From assembly GCF_900606115.1 (NCBI RefSeq), contig NZ_UWPJ01000039.1, forward strand, positions 186,001-250,000: DNA of 64,000 bases. Direction: 5' to 3'. Position numbers and translations under genes: made by a program. Positions 42,381 to 51,271 of this stretch are shown here, one piece after another; the first letter of the stretch is position 1; each line of letters starts with the position of its first letter. Origin of the DNA: Pigmentiphaga humi (GTDB taxonomy: Bacteria; Pseudomonadota; Gammaproteobacteria; Burkholderiales; Burkholderiaceae_B). The notes beneath the pieces were generated by a model, which was not told the DNA's origin, ran no database searches, and was given only the letters and a program-made list of their open reading frames with translations.

Positions 42381-45300
42381 ATGGCGACGATTCAAGAGAT
42401 GTCCCGAATCCTCGATTACTGGCACAGCGTCGAATTTTTCAACAGCTACAGTCTCGATGATCAACTCGAGGAGGCCAGAGAGTCGAACCGGAAAACGGTT
42501 TGCATCCGGACGGCGGCTGCGGGCTCGAGCCATGGCTGGGATGAAGTGTCCGGGCATGCGGGAGAACTGTACCTTGTTCCGTTCGATGTGGCGCAGGCGG
42601 CGTCTGTGGTCGAGCAGCACGTCGCGGCAAGATCGAAAGCACGATCCGCGATCGAGCAGATTCGCGACGATGAAATGGCCCCGGAGGGTTTGACGTGCTT
42701 TGCGAAAATGAAGCTGGGGCAAGGCGGCAGGGTGAATGCCGACAGCCTGAGCGTGTCGGCTTTGCCTTGGGCTTTGGGTCGCCTGAAAAGTGGCGAGTTG
42801 GAGGGGCTTTGCGCCGACTCGTTCGAGTCGAGTCTGACAGGGCTCAGAGATGACCTGGCGGCGCTTGCAGCCGAAGACAAACCCTTCGATGCAACGCAGC
42901 TGATGGCGATGGTGCAGCGGCTTCATGAGTGGGCGCGCTACGAACCCGCCAGCGATGGCCTTGCTTGGATAGTGATATCGCCTGCCCGAGTGCAGCCGAT
43001 GGAACAGGCCCGCCGTTCGAACGAGGACTCCGGGGCAAAACGCTCAGCGTGCGCCGCAAGCGAAGACCAACACGAGGCTGAGGAGGAGCGGGACTTGCCG
43101 ATCCTGAACAGTTTCTACGTTCATGATCTGCTCCAGGCGCAGCGTGAGCTGGGTGGGCCGCACGCACCGCGGGCGCTGAAGGCCTATCTCTCCTTGTGCG
43201 ACGCATCGAAGCTCGATCTGGATGCTCCCGCCGGCCAGCGGGCCATTCTCGAAACGCTGCGGCCCCGCAACGGAATCGACGGGCGCTGGCCCTCGTCCGC
43301 CGGCCATTTCCAGGCTTTGATGCAGCAATACGCGCTGAACCGGATGAAGACGCTCGGAGACGGCGAAATCCTTGCAGTGAACGGGCCGCCGGGTACAGGA
43401 AAGACCACGCTGCTGCGGGATCTTATCGCGCATCTCGTGGTTGAGCGGGCGAAGGTATTGGCATCGCTCGACAGCGCCAAGGACGGCCTGTCCGGCGCCA
43501 TGGTCGAGGCTGTCCTCCCGGGCGGCAAGTCCCATACCTTGCCTGTCCTGTCACCGGCGCTGACGGGATTCGAAATGGTGGTGGCCTCGAGCAACAACGG
43601 AGCGGTAGAGAACCTGTCGCTCGAATTGCCGCAGATGCGGCATCTGGATCCCGCGCAGCGCGATACGCTGGGCTACTTTCAGCCTGTGGCAACCCGCTAT
43701 GCCGGCAGCCATGCGACGAAGCCATGGACGGCTCCCAAGGAGCCCGTGTGGGGACTGGTTTCCGCTGCGCTGGGTAAGCGCGCCAACCGCATCCGGTTCG
43801 TCGACGTGTTTTCGAACCGCGCCGCAAAACCGGACGAGCGGCCGGGCGACCGGTTTCTTTCGAACGGCGAGGTTGATTTCCCGAGCTGGGACGCGGTGGG
43901 CGCACAGACCTACTGGCGATATCGCGAACAGACGCGTGGCACGCGACGCAGTTTCCGCACTTCGCAAGACCGCTTCAAGGCGGCGCATGCAGTCTGGCAG
44001 GCGGAGTCCAGGCGTCTCGAAGCGCTCGATGCCGCATTGACCGAGCTGGAGGGCAGGTGGGCAGCGGTGGCGCGGCGGTGCCCCGATCTTCCTCATGCGG
44101 ATACGAGCGACGGGACGCTGGATCGACTGAGCGGAATGGTGCGCGAACTGGATACGGAAACGGAACTGACCGGGCAACGCCTGGGGCCGCCGTTCATCCG
44201 CTGGCTGTCCAGATGGTTTCGCCCCGATTCGTATCGACGCTGGCGCGAGACGGCGGAAGCCGCCTTTACCCTTCGCGTCGTGTGCGACAGGTTGCGGACG
44301 GCGAGATCATTGCTTGCGCAGACGGGTGTGACCGTCTGGGAAGGCGCCGGGCTTGCAGAGGACGCCTGCCAGACCCGGGCCTTTTGGCAGAGCGAGAAAC
44401 TGAACGGCCTGCGCAATGAACTTTTTGCAGCGGCCATGACGCTGCATGAAGCATTCTTTCAAGAGGTTCAGACGAGGGATCTGGTCTTCGCGCTGTCGAA
44501 CATGCTTACGCGAGGTTCGATCGGCGAGGCGCGAAAGGTGCTCTGGCAATGGTTTTTCATGCTGGTGCCGGTGGTCTCGAGCACCTTTGCATCGTTTCGG
44601 CGGCAGTTCGCCGGGGTTGGGCCGGAGGGACTGGGCTGGCTGATCGTCGATGAAGCTGGACAGGCGGTGCCTCAGGCGGCTGTCGGAGCGATGATGCGTG
44701 CGCGGCGCGTCGTCGTGGTGGGGGACCCTCTCCAGATCGAGCCGGTCGTCACGCAGTCGACCCGACTATTGATGCGCCTTGGCGAGTACTGGCTACAGGA
44801 GGCGCGGCCACGTTATGCGGTGGATGCGCAGTCTGTCCAGACTCTGGCCGACCGGTGCTATCCATACGGAGTGCGGCATCCGCTCGAACGGGAACGGTTC
44901 ATCGGTATTCCGCTTGTCGTGCACAGGCGGTGCGCAAGCCCGATGTTCGAGATCGCCAACACGATTGCGTACGATGGGCGGATGAAACATGCGAAGAAGG
45001 GCATGCCTTCCCCGCATCGGGTGCTCGGGCATAGCGCATGGTGGCACGTGACCGGCAACGGCAGCGACGGAACTAAGTACATCGCCGAACAGGGGCGGTG
45101 CGTATTCGAGGCGCTAGTCAAGATGTACGTCGAGGAGCCGGACCTGACCGATCCGAAGCGGCCGCAACTTCCCGATGTGTTCGTCATCACGCCGTTCCGC
45201 CAGGTCAAACGGGGCTTGAGTGCGCTTCTGGGCGATCACGACGCGTGGCGCAGCGCACTGTTCGGAACCGGACGGGGAATGCCGGCCAAGCTGGCGGAGT

Positions 45301-45590
45301 GGATAAAGACGCGGGTCGGGACGGCCCACACGTTCCAGGGCAAGGAAAGCGAAACCGTCTTTTTCGTTCTAGGTTGCGATGCGGAGCAGACCGGAGCGAT
45401 AGCGTGGGCGGCTGCGGCTCCGAACCTGCTCAACGTCGCCGTCACACGTGCGAAAAGCCATCTGTATCTCGTTGGCGACCGCGACCTGTGGGGCGGACGG
45501 CAATATTTCGATACCGCGCTCGCGATGCTGGGCGCATGGGCGGGCCAACATGCGGGCCGGGCTGCCGCAGCAGATTCTCGCGAAGAATGA
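42381..45590 (+). CDS. large SF1 helicase of UPF1/DNA2 type
   Basis: This is a 1069-residue protein. Walker A NGPPGTGKTTLLRD (about 334-347) follows a 330-residue N-terminal region of unknown fold. DEAG (about 756, IVDEAGQAVPQ) is motif II, VVVVGDPLQIEPVV motif III, and the C-terminal lobe has TAHTFQGKESETVFFV and NVAVTRAKSHLYLV. Insert sequences between motifs I and II are long and helical. Such DNA2/Smubp-2-like proteins occur alone in mobile and defence regions, acting on RNA or DNA. It stands between two LysR genes and shows no signs of being part of either catabolic operon. The function is not known. Confidence 0.8.
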   Translation: MATIQEMSRILDYWHSVEFFNSYSLDDQLEEARESNRKTVCIRTAAAGSSHGWDEVSGHAGELYLVPFDVAQAASVVEQHVAARSKARSAIEQIRDDEMAPEGLTCFAKMKLGQGGRVNADSLSVSALPWALGRLKSGELEGLCADSFESSLTGLRDDLAALAAEDKPFDATQLMAMVQRLHEWARYEPASDGLAWIVISPARVQPMEQARRSNEDSGAKRSACAASEDQHEAEEERDLPILNSFYVHDLLQAQRELGGPHAPRALKAYLSLCDASKLDLDAPAGQRAILETLRPRNGIDGRWPSSAGHFQALMQQYALNRMKTLGDGEILAVNGPPGTGKTTLLRDLIAHLVVERAKVLASLDSAKDGLSGAMVEAVLPGGKSHTLPVLSPALTGFEMVVASSNNGAVENLSLELPQMRHLDPAQRDTLGYFQPVATRYAGSHATKPWTAPKEPVWGLVSAALGKRANRIRFVDVFSNRAAKPDERPGDRFLSNGEVDFPSWDAVGAQTYWRYREQTRGTRRSFRTSQDRFKAAHAVWQAESRRLEALDAALTELEGRWAAVARRCPDLPHADTSDGTLDRLSGMVRELDTETELTGQRLGPPFIRWLSRWFRPDSYRRWRETAEAAFTLRVVCDRLRTARSLLAQTGVTVWEGAGLAEDACQTRAFWQSEKLNGLRNELFAAAMTLHEAFFQEVQTRDLVFALSNMLTRGSIGEARKVLWQWFFMLVPVVSSTFASFRRQFAGVGPEGLGWLIVDEAGQAVPQAAVGAMMRARRVVVVGDPLQIEPVVTQSTRLLMRLGEYWLQEARPRYAVDAQSVQTLADRCYPYGVRHPLERERFIGIPLVVHRRCASPMFEIANTIAYDGRMKHAKKGMPSPHRVLGHSAWWHVTGNGSDGTKYIAEQGRCVFEALVKMYVEEPDLTDPKRPQLPDVFVITPFRQVKRGLSALLGDHDAWRSALFGTGRGMPAKLAEWIKTRVGTAHTFQGKESETVFFVLGCDAEQTGAIAWAAAAPNLLNVAVTRAKSHLYLVGDRDLWGGRQYFDTALAMLGAWAGQHAGRAAAADSREE

Positions 45591-45606
45591 GAGGCGCGCG
45601 GCAGCC

Positions 45607-46500
45607 TCATTTCAGCTTGGGCTTGTCCCTCACCAGCCGATCCCACAGGCCCTGCGCGGCCGGCGACAGGCTGCGGTGACGGCGCTTGATGATGAATATG
45701 GGGCGCACCGCATGGCGGTCGGTGATCGGCACTGCCGCCAATCCCTGTCTGCGGCATAGCTGCAGCGCGAACTGCGCCACGATGCTGATGCCGAAGCCAT
45801 GGGCGATCAGCCCGGCCATCGTGCCCAGCTCCCAGACCTCGAACCCGCTGTCGTGAATTTCCGCGACGCCAAGCATCGGCTGCAGATGCTGCCACACGCT
45901 GCCCGTGCGTATCGTGTGGATGAAGTCGCGGCCGCGCAGGTCGCGTAGCCGGACGCTGCCCTTTCCGGCCAAGGGATCGGTATCGCGGCAGATGAGGAAC
46001 AGGGGCTCGTTGAACAGCAGGTAAGCCTCGAATTCCTGCTTGTTGCCGCTGCGGGCGTTCAGGCCGAAATCGACCATTCCCGAGGAGATCATGGCCAGGC
46101 AGCGGTCGGATACCACGTCGTGCAACTGCAGCGCGATGCCCGGATGCTCGTTGCGGAAGGCGGCCAGCATCCCCGGCAGCCATTCCGCGCAAAGGGAAGG
46201 GGGCGCGGCAAGCGAGATGCGGCCGGTGTTGAGCAGGCTGCGATCTTTCAACTCGGCCATCGCCGACGCCATCTCGACGGAGACGCGCTGGGCGCCCCGC
46301 GCGAACACCTCGCCTTCGGGCGTGAGGAAGACATTGCGCGTATCGCGGTCGAACAGGCGCGCGCCAACCTGTTCCTCCAGCCGGCGGATCATCTGGCTGA
46401 ACGCGGAAGGTGAGACATGACAGCGTTCAGCCGCCGTGGCGAACCGCCGGGTCTCCGCGAGCGCCAGGAAGGCATCCAGCAGGCGGCCTGAAATATTCAT
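45607..46500 (-). CDS. LysR-type regulator divergent from the cupin/SDR operon
   Basis: This 297-residue protein starts at ATG 46500 (MNISGRLLDAFLALAETRRF); an earlier open frame has no support. The N-terminal HTH (SPSAFSQMIRRLEEQVGARL) and a CysB-like effector domain (GRISLAAPPSLCAEWLPGML) are clear. It ends 16 bp from the SF1 helicase stop, convergent. It is divergent from the cupin gene across a 120-bp region holding a perfect ATGCA-N7-TGCAT dyad. Confidence 0.9.
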   Translation of the reverse strand: MNISGRLLDAFLALAETRRFATAAERCHVSPSAFSQMIRRLEEQVGARLFDRDTRNVFLTPEGEVFARGAQRVSVEMASAMAELKDRSLLNTGRISLAAPPSLCAEWLPGMLAAFRNEHPGIALQLHDVVSDRCLAMISSGMVDFGLNARSGNKQEFEAYLLFNEPLFLICRDTDPLAGKGSVRLRDLRGRDFIHTIRTGSVWQHLQPMLGVAEIHDSGFEVWELGTMAGLIAHGFGISIVAQFALQLCRRQGLAAVPITDRHAVRPIFIIKRRHRSLSPAAQGLWDRLVRDKPKLK

Positions 46501-46528
46501 TAGGGAATCGACATAATCGTGCAGATAA

Positions 46529-46545
46529 ATGCAATATACATGCAT
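46529..46545. promoter_or_regulatory. ATGCA-N7-TGCAT dyad, candidate LysR operator
   Basis: This perfect inverted repeat lies in the divergent region between the LysR gene (46500) and the cupin gene (46621). It fits the general LysR target type (T-Nx-A dyad). Confidence 0.5.
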
Positions 46546-46620
46546 ATTCCCGGGTGGCACACTCAGTACATGTCAAGGAAACGTGCCGTGAAATCCGCGA
46601 TGTCACAAGGAGCGAAGTAG

Positions 46621-47118
46621 ATGGAGAAGGAGAAATCATCCCGGTTGGTCGCCGAGGCCGAATTCGACCCCGAACAATCGCAGCACCTGTTGAGCGGCTG
46701 GCCCGAGCAGGCCTTCCACGTCAGTCATCTGCGCGAGGAAGACTTCACCAATGATGGCTTCCGTTCCTATACCCTGACGCGCGATCTGGGCTTCGCCAAA
46801 GCCACGGGCGGCATGGTGCAGGCGCACGTCAACCGGCGCGCCCGGCCGTACAACGCCGCCGAGGTCTCGCACCCGCACTTTCACAACACGCAGTTCCAGA
46901 TGGTCTATGTGCTCAAGGGCTGGGTCAAAAGCGAGTTCGAAGGTCAGGGCGTGCTGGAGATGCGCCAGGGCAGCTGTTGGATCCAGCCGCCGATGATCAA
47001 GCACAACGTGCTCGACTATTCGGACGACCTGGAGATTCTGGAGGTCATCATCCCGGCGCGCTACGACACCGTCAACGTGGAAGGCGTGCCGCAGCCCGAT
47101 GAAGCTTCGGCTTCCTGA
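46621..47118 (+). CDS. cupin domain protein
   Basis: This 165-residue protein starts at ATG 46621 with AAGGAG upstream. The cupin motif 1 is SHPHFHNTQFQMVYVLKG, giving the metal-binding His pair and the Glu/Gln position; motif 2 is represented by GSCWIQPPMIKHNVLDYS with a His. It is a small single-domain metal enzyme or sensor, first gene of the plus-strand operon. In such clusters cupins often act as lyases, dioxygenases or isomerases on acids. The substrate is unknown. Confidence 0.85.
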   Translation: MEKEKSSRLVAEAEFDPEQSQHLLSGWPEQAFHVSHLREEDFTNDGFRSYTLTRDLGFAKATGGMVQAHVNRRARPYNAAEVSHPHFHNTQFQMVYVLKGWVKSEFEGQGVLEMRQGSCWIQPPMIKHNVLDYSDDLEILEVIIPARYDTVNVEGVPQPDEASAS

Positions 47119-47129
47119 AGGAGGTCGAT

Positions 47130-47855
47130 ATGGCGGGCATATTGAAGGGGCGCTCGGTCCTGGTGACTGGAGCCAGCGCCGGCATCGGCCGTGCCACCGC
47201 GCTTGCGCTGGCGCGGGCGGGTGCCGACGTGCTTGTCACGGGGCGCAGGCAGGCCGAACTGGACGAAGTCGCCGCCTTGTGCGCGCGAGCGGGCGGCGCC
47301 GGCCGTGCGCTGCGAGGCGACCTCACCGACAAGGGTTTCGTGCGCGAGCTCGGCCAGGCGGCCAACGGCGTCGACGTCCTGGTCAACAACGCCGGCATTC
47401 TTACCTATGCGCCGATACGCGACGCTTCGGTAGAGGACTGCGAGGCAATGTTCCGCTCCAATGTGGTGGCGGCGTTCGCGGTGGCCCAGGAGATCGCGCT
47501 CGGCATGATGAAGCGTCGGCATGGACACCTGGTGTTCGTGACCTCGCTGTCGGCGCGCAACGTCAATTCCATGGCCGCTTCCTACGCAGCGACCAAGCAC
47601 GCGCTCTCGGCCTACGCCAAGGGTTTCCGGGTCGAAATGAAATCGTTCGGCATCAAGGTGACCGAAGTGGCGCCGGGCATGGTCGATACCCACATCCGCG
47701 ACGACAGCACCCATCCCGAGGTGCTCAAGTCCATCGCCGCGCGCAAGTTCGCGCCGTTGATGCCGGAGGACGTGGCCGACGCGATCGTGTATGCGGTTTC
47801 GACGCGCGAGGGCTGCTGTCCGGACCTGATCGAACTGCGTCCCACGGACAACTGA
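47130..47855 (+). CDS. SDR family oxidoreductase
   Basis: This 241-residue protein starts at ATG 47130 with AAGGAGG. Motifs are TGASAGIG, NNAG and, for the active site, SLSARN with YAATK. It ends one base before the next SDR gene. The C-terminus (YAVSTREGCCPDLIELRPTD) lacks the usual extension for fatty-acid reductases. It belongs to the classical SDR type with NADP-type first loop (GRRQAEL after the glycine motif). Confidence 0.88.
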   Translation: MAGILKGRSVLVTGASAGIGRATALALARAGADVLVTGRRQAELDEVAALCARAGGAGRALRGDLTDKGFVRELGQAANGVDVLVNNAGILTYAPIRDASVEDCEAMFRSNVVAAFAVAQEIALGMMKRRHGHLVFVTSLSARNVNSMAASYAATKHALSAYAKGFRVEMKSFGIKVTEVAPGMVDTHIRDDSTHPEVLKSIAARKFAPLMPEDVADAIVYAVSTREGCCPDLIELRPTDN

Positions 47856-47856
47856 C

Positions 47857-48672
47857 ATGGACATGCTGCTACAGGGCAGGCGGGCGCTGGTGACCGGGGC
47901 TTCCCAGGGCATAGGGCGAGCCGTCGCCGAGGCGCTGGCTGGCGAGGGCTGCGCGCTGCGGCTGGTGGCGCGCGATGCGGAGAAGCTGCGTGCGGTGGCC
48001 GAGGAGATCGAAGGGCGGCACGGAGTGGCGGTGAGCGTCCATGCCGCCGATCTGTCCCGGCGCGGCGCGGCCGCGGAGATCGCCGCGCAGTATGCCGAGG
48101 CCGATATCGTCGTCAACAATGCCGGCAATACGCCGCGCGGCGACATTCTCGCAGTGGACGAAGAAACCTGGCGGCAAGGCTGGGAACTCAAGGTGTTCGG
48201 CTACATCAACCTGACCCGCGAGTTCTACCGCCACATGCAGGCGCGCGGCGCCGGCGTCATCGTCAACGTCATCGGCATAGGCGCCGAGAAGTACGAGTAT
48301 GCGTACGCCGCCGGCGGCACGGGCAACGCCGCACTGGCCGCGATGACGCGCATCGTCGGCAGCGCCAGCCTGGACTACGGCGTGCGCGTGCTGGGGGTGC
48401 ATCCGGGCTGGGTCGAGACCGCCAAGGCCCGGCGCTCGCTGATGGGGCGCGCGGCGGCGGAGCTGGGCGACGAGCAGCGCTGGCCCGAACTCGTGCGCGA
48501 CTGGCCGCGCGGCCGTCTGATCCAGCCGCAGGAAGTGGCCGATGTGGTGACGTTCCTGGCCTCGCCGCGCGCGAGCGCCATGTCCGGGACGATCGTGACT
48601 GTCGATGCCGGTTTCGTCTCCCGCGGATATCCCCACATGGCCGAACGGCCGCAGCAGGAGCTGCCGGAATGA
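47857..48672 (+). CDS. SDR-like protein with atypical active site
   Basis: This 271-residue protein has TGASQGIG and VNNAGN intact, but the usual YxxxK is absent: the corresponding segment is YAYAAGGTGNAALAAMTRI, with Gly/Thr where the Lys should be. A similar Gly/Asn-rich pattern (SGNAAL-type) occurs in some SDR subfamilies, so it may keep activity with another base. The end overlaps the HpcH aldolase start by 4 bp (ATGA). It may form a heteromer with the neighbouring canonical SDR. Confidence 0.85.
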   Translation: MDMLLQGRRALVTGASQGIGRAVAEALAGEGCALRLVARDAEKLRAVAEEIEGRHGVAVSVHAADLSRRGAAAEIAAQYAEADIVVNNAGNTPRGDILAVDEETWRQGWELKVFGYINLTREFYRHMQARGAGVIVNVIGIGAEKYEYAYAAGGTGNAALAAMTRIVGSASLDYGVRVLGVHPGWVETAKARRSLMGRAAAELGDEQRWPELVRDWPRGRLIQPQEVADVVTFLASPRASAMSGTIVTVDAGFVSRGYPHMAERPQQELPE

Positions 48673-49442
48673 TCGATCCGATGCTCATCGTCAATCATTT
48701 CCAGCGCAAGCTCGAAGCGGACGAGCGCGTGTTGCTGATGTCGCTGCGCCAGCTGCGCGGGCCGGACGCCGCCATGATCGTGCACGCATGCGGCTTCGAC
48801 GGCTTCTATGCGGACTGCGAGCACGGCATGTTCACCTGGGAGCAGGCCTCCGCGCTGTGCGCCAGCGCGCTGATGGCGGGGCTGTTGCCGGCGCTGCGGG
48901 TACGGCAGAACACGCCCGCCGACATCGGCGCGGCGCTCGATGCCGGGGCCCAGTGCGTGATCGTGCCGCACGTCTCCAGCGCCGCCGAGGCCGAGGCGGC
49001 GGTGCGGGCGGCCAAATATCCGCCTTGGGGCGAACGGTCGTTGGCAGCCCTTGGCCCGGCGACGCGCTATCGGTCCTTGCCGGCAGGCGAAATCGTGCGG
49101 TTGATGAACGATCAGTCCATGATGGTTGCCATGCTGGAAACCGCTGATGGCGTGGCGGCAGCGGACGAGATCGCCGCGGTCAGGGGCGTGGACGCGCTGA
49201 TGATCGGTCCGATCGACCTGTCGGCGGAGATGGGCGCGCCGGGCCAGCTCGATCATCCGGCCATCCGCTCGGCCTACCTCGCGGCGTGCGAGGCGGCGAG
49301 AAAGCATGGCAAGCAGTTCGTGGCGAGCGGCGAAATCGCGGCAGAGCTGGCGCAACACGGCGCGCGCATCTTTCTGGGCGGCACCGACGTCGGCTATCTC
49401 ATCTCCGCCGCCCGCAAGGCGGCGGACGTGCTTCGAGGATGA
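48669..49442 (+). CDS. HpcH/HpaI family aldolase
   Basis: This 257-residue protein carries the class II aldolase motif set: DCEHGMFTWEQ with the substrate-contact His, VPHVSSAAEAEAAVRAAKYP, MLETADGV (metal Glu) and IGPIDLSAEMG (metal Asp). Family members cleave 2-keto-3-deoxy or 4-hydroxy-2-oxo acids to pyruvate and an aldehyde. It shares a 4-bp overlap with the SDR before it and is followed after 50 bp by a Bug gene. This makes the operon a probable acid or sugar-acid degradation pathway. Confidence 0.92.
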   Translation: MIDPMLIVNHFQRKLEADERVLLMSLRQLRGPDAAMIVHACGFDGFYADCEHGMFTWEQASALCASALMAGLLPALRVRQNTPADIGAALDAGAQCVIVPHVSSAAEAEAAVRAAKYPPWGERSLAALGPATRYRSLPAGEIVRLMNDQSMMVAMLETADGVAAADEIAAVRGVDALMIGPIDLSAEMGAPGQLDHPAIRSAYLAACEAARKHGKQFVASGEIAAELAQHGARIFLGGTDVGYLISAARKAADVLRG

Positions 49443-49492
49443 AAGAGAGACGGCACCACCATTCGATCCTATAAAAAGTGAGGAGACACATC

Positions 49493-50464
49493 ATGAGGCA
49501 CAACGCGCCCGGAATCCTGGCTGTCTTGATCTGCACTGCCGCGTGTGCGGCGCCGGCGATGGCAGCCGACACCTACCCGTCCAAGCCGATCCGCATGATC
49601 GTGGCCTGGCCGCCCGGCAGCGGCGTCGACGTATTCATGCGCACGATCAACGACGCGCTGAGCAAGGAGCTCGGGCAGACGATCGTCGTGGACAACCGCG
49701 CCGGCGCGGCTGGCGTGATCGGCGCGCAGTTCGTGGCGGAGGCGCAGCCCGATGGCTATACCCTGCTGTTCAGCTCGGCCGCCATGAACATGGTGGCCGC
49801 GATGCAGACCAAGACCTCGTACAAGATGCCGGATTCCTTCACGCCTGTCGTGAATGTCTTCTTCTCGCCGCTCGCGCTGGTCGCCAATCCTGCACTGGGA
49901 CTAAAGAGTCCCCAGGACCTGATCGCTCTCGCCAAGAAAGAGAAACTCTTCTATTCGACCTCGGGCATCGGCGCGCCATCGCATTTCGTGGGCGAGCTGT
50001 TCGCCAATCGGACCGGCATCCAGGCGACTGCGGTGCCCACGCAAGGTTCGCCGCAGGCGATGATGGAGCAGATCGCCGGCCGCGTGACCTATCACTTCGC
50101 CGTTACCTCTACCGCGCTGCCGCCGGCGAAAGACGGCAAGGTGCAGATCCTGGCCGTCGCCAGCAAGCAGCGCGTAGCCATCGCGCCCGACATTCCCACG
50201 CTCGACGAACTCGGCATCCAGGACGTCGACGGCGCCTATTGGAACGGCATCCTGGCGCCCAAGGGGCTGCCCGATCCGATCGCGAAGAAGATCGCCGCCG
50301 CGGTGAACAAGGTCCTGGCCCAGGAGGACATCCGCAAGCGCATCGCACCGACCGGCAACGAGCTCGACGGGCAGAGCGATCCCGCCAGTTTCGCCAGGCT
50401 GCTCAAGACCGACTACGAGCTTTGGAAAGGCGTGGCCGACGCAGCGTCGATCCGGGCGCAGTAG
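49493..50464 (+). CDS. Bug/TctC-type periplasmic solute-binding protein
   Basis: This 323-residue protein starts at ATG 49493 with GAGGAG upstream. A signal peptide (ILAVLICTAACAAPAMA, cleavage after MAA) is followed by YPSKPIRMIVAWPPGSGVDV and TIVVDNRAGAAGVIG, the Bug-fold signature blocks. It probably captures the substrate of this operon in the periplasm. Like the other Bug gene in the window, it has no TctA/TctB membrane genes nearby and may use a TctAB transporter encoded elsewhere. Confidence 0.92.
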   Translation: MRHNAPGILAVLICTAACAAPAMAADTYPSKPIRMIVAWPPGSGVDVFMRTINDALSKELGQTIVVDNRAGAAGVIGAQFVAEAQPDGYTLLFSSAAMNMVAAMQTKTSYKMPDSFTPVVNVFFSPLALVANPALGLKSPQDLIALAKKEKLFYSTSGIGAPSHFVGELFANRTGIQATAVPTQGSPQAMMEQIAGRVTYHFAVTSTALPPAKDGKVQILAVASKQRVAIAPDIPTLDELGIQDVDGAYWNGILAPKGLPDPIAKKIAAAVNKVLAQEDIRKRIAPTGNELDGQSDPASFARLLKTDYELWKGVADAASIRAQ

Positions 50465-50493
50465 ACCGGCTCACGTCCAAGGGAACGTCCTTC

Positions 50494-51234
50494 ATGTCGA
50501 TTCAGAATAAAGTAGCTCTCGTGACAGGCGCGGCCTCAGGCATCGGCCGTGCCGCGGCCTTCCTGCTTGCGCGGGAAGGCGCCGACGTGCTGATCGCCGA
50601 TAGCGATGCCGCCGGCGCCCAGAATGTTTGCGATGCCATCGTGGCGCAGGGCGGCCGGGCCGGCTGGGCGGTATGCGACCTGGGAGAGGCGGACCAGATT
50701 CGCTCCCTGGTCGGGCGCGCGCTGGCGCAGTACGAACGCATCGACGTGCTGGTCCATGCCGCGGGCATCTGCCGCGCCGCGCCACTGCTCGACCTGAGCG
50801 ACGAGCAGTGGCGAGAGACCTTGCGGATCAACCTGGACGGCACTTTTTTCCTGACCCGCGACGTCGGCCGCGCGATGGCGGCGCGGGGCTCGGGCACGAT
50901 GATCCTGCTGACCTCGGACCGTGGCGTCTACGGCTCGATCGACTATGCCCATTACGCCGCGTCCAAGGGCGGCATGATCGCCTTGACCAGGAGCCTGGCG
51001 CTGGCGCTGGGCAAGCACGGCGTCACGGTCAACGGCCTGAACCCGGGAATGACCGACACGCCGCTGGCGCGCGGCGCCAATCCGCTAAGCTGGGATGCCA
51101 AGGTCGCGGCCGACGTGCTGGGCAAGGCCAGCCTGCCGGAGGAGATCGCGCAGACCATCCTGTTCCTGGCGGGCACGGGCGGCGCCTATACCACCGGGCA
51201 AATACTGGGCACGCGCATCCGCCACGGCCAATGA
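50494..51234 (+). CDS. SDR family oxidoreductase
   Basis: This 246-residue protein starts at ATG 50494; the frame is open far upstream but antiparallel to no known domain. Motifs are TGAASGIG, the NNAG position replaced by HAAG (VLVHAAGICRAAP), and YAASK with the Ser in LLTS. It is one of four SDRs in this operon and is probably an alcohol or hydroxyacid dehydrogenase. Confidence 0.88.
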   Translation: MSIQNKVALVTGAASGIGRAAAFLLAREGADVLIADSDAAGAQNVCDAIVAQGGRAGWAVCDLGEADQIRSLVGRALAQYERIDVLVHAAGICRAAPLLDLSDEQWRETLRINLDGTFFLTRDVGRAMAARGSGTMILLTSDRGVYGSIDYAHYAASKGGMIALTRSLALALGKHGVTVNGLNPGMTDTPLARGANPLSWDAKVAADVLGKASLPEEIAQTILFLAGTGGAYTTGQILGTRIRHGQ

Positions 51235-51271
51235 CGGTGCGGCCAATCATCGAGAAACTAGGGGAACCGAC

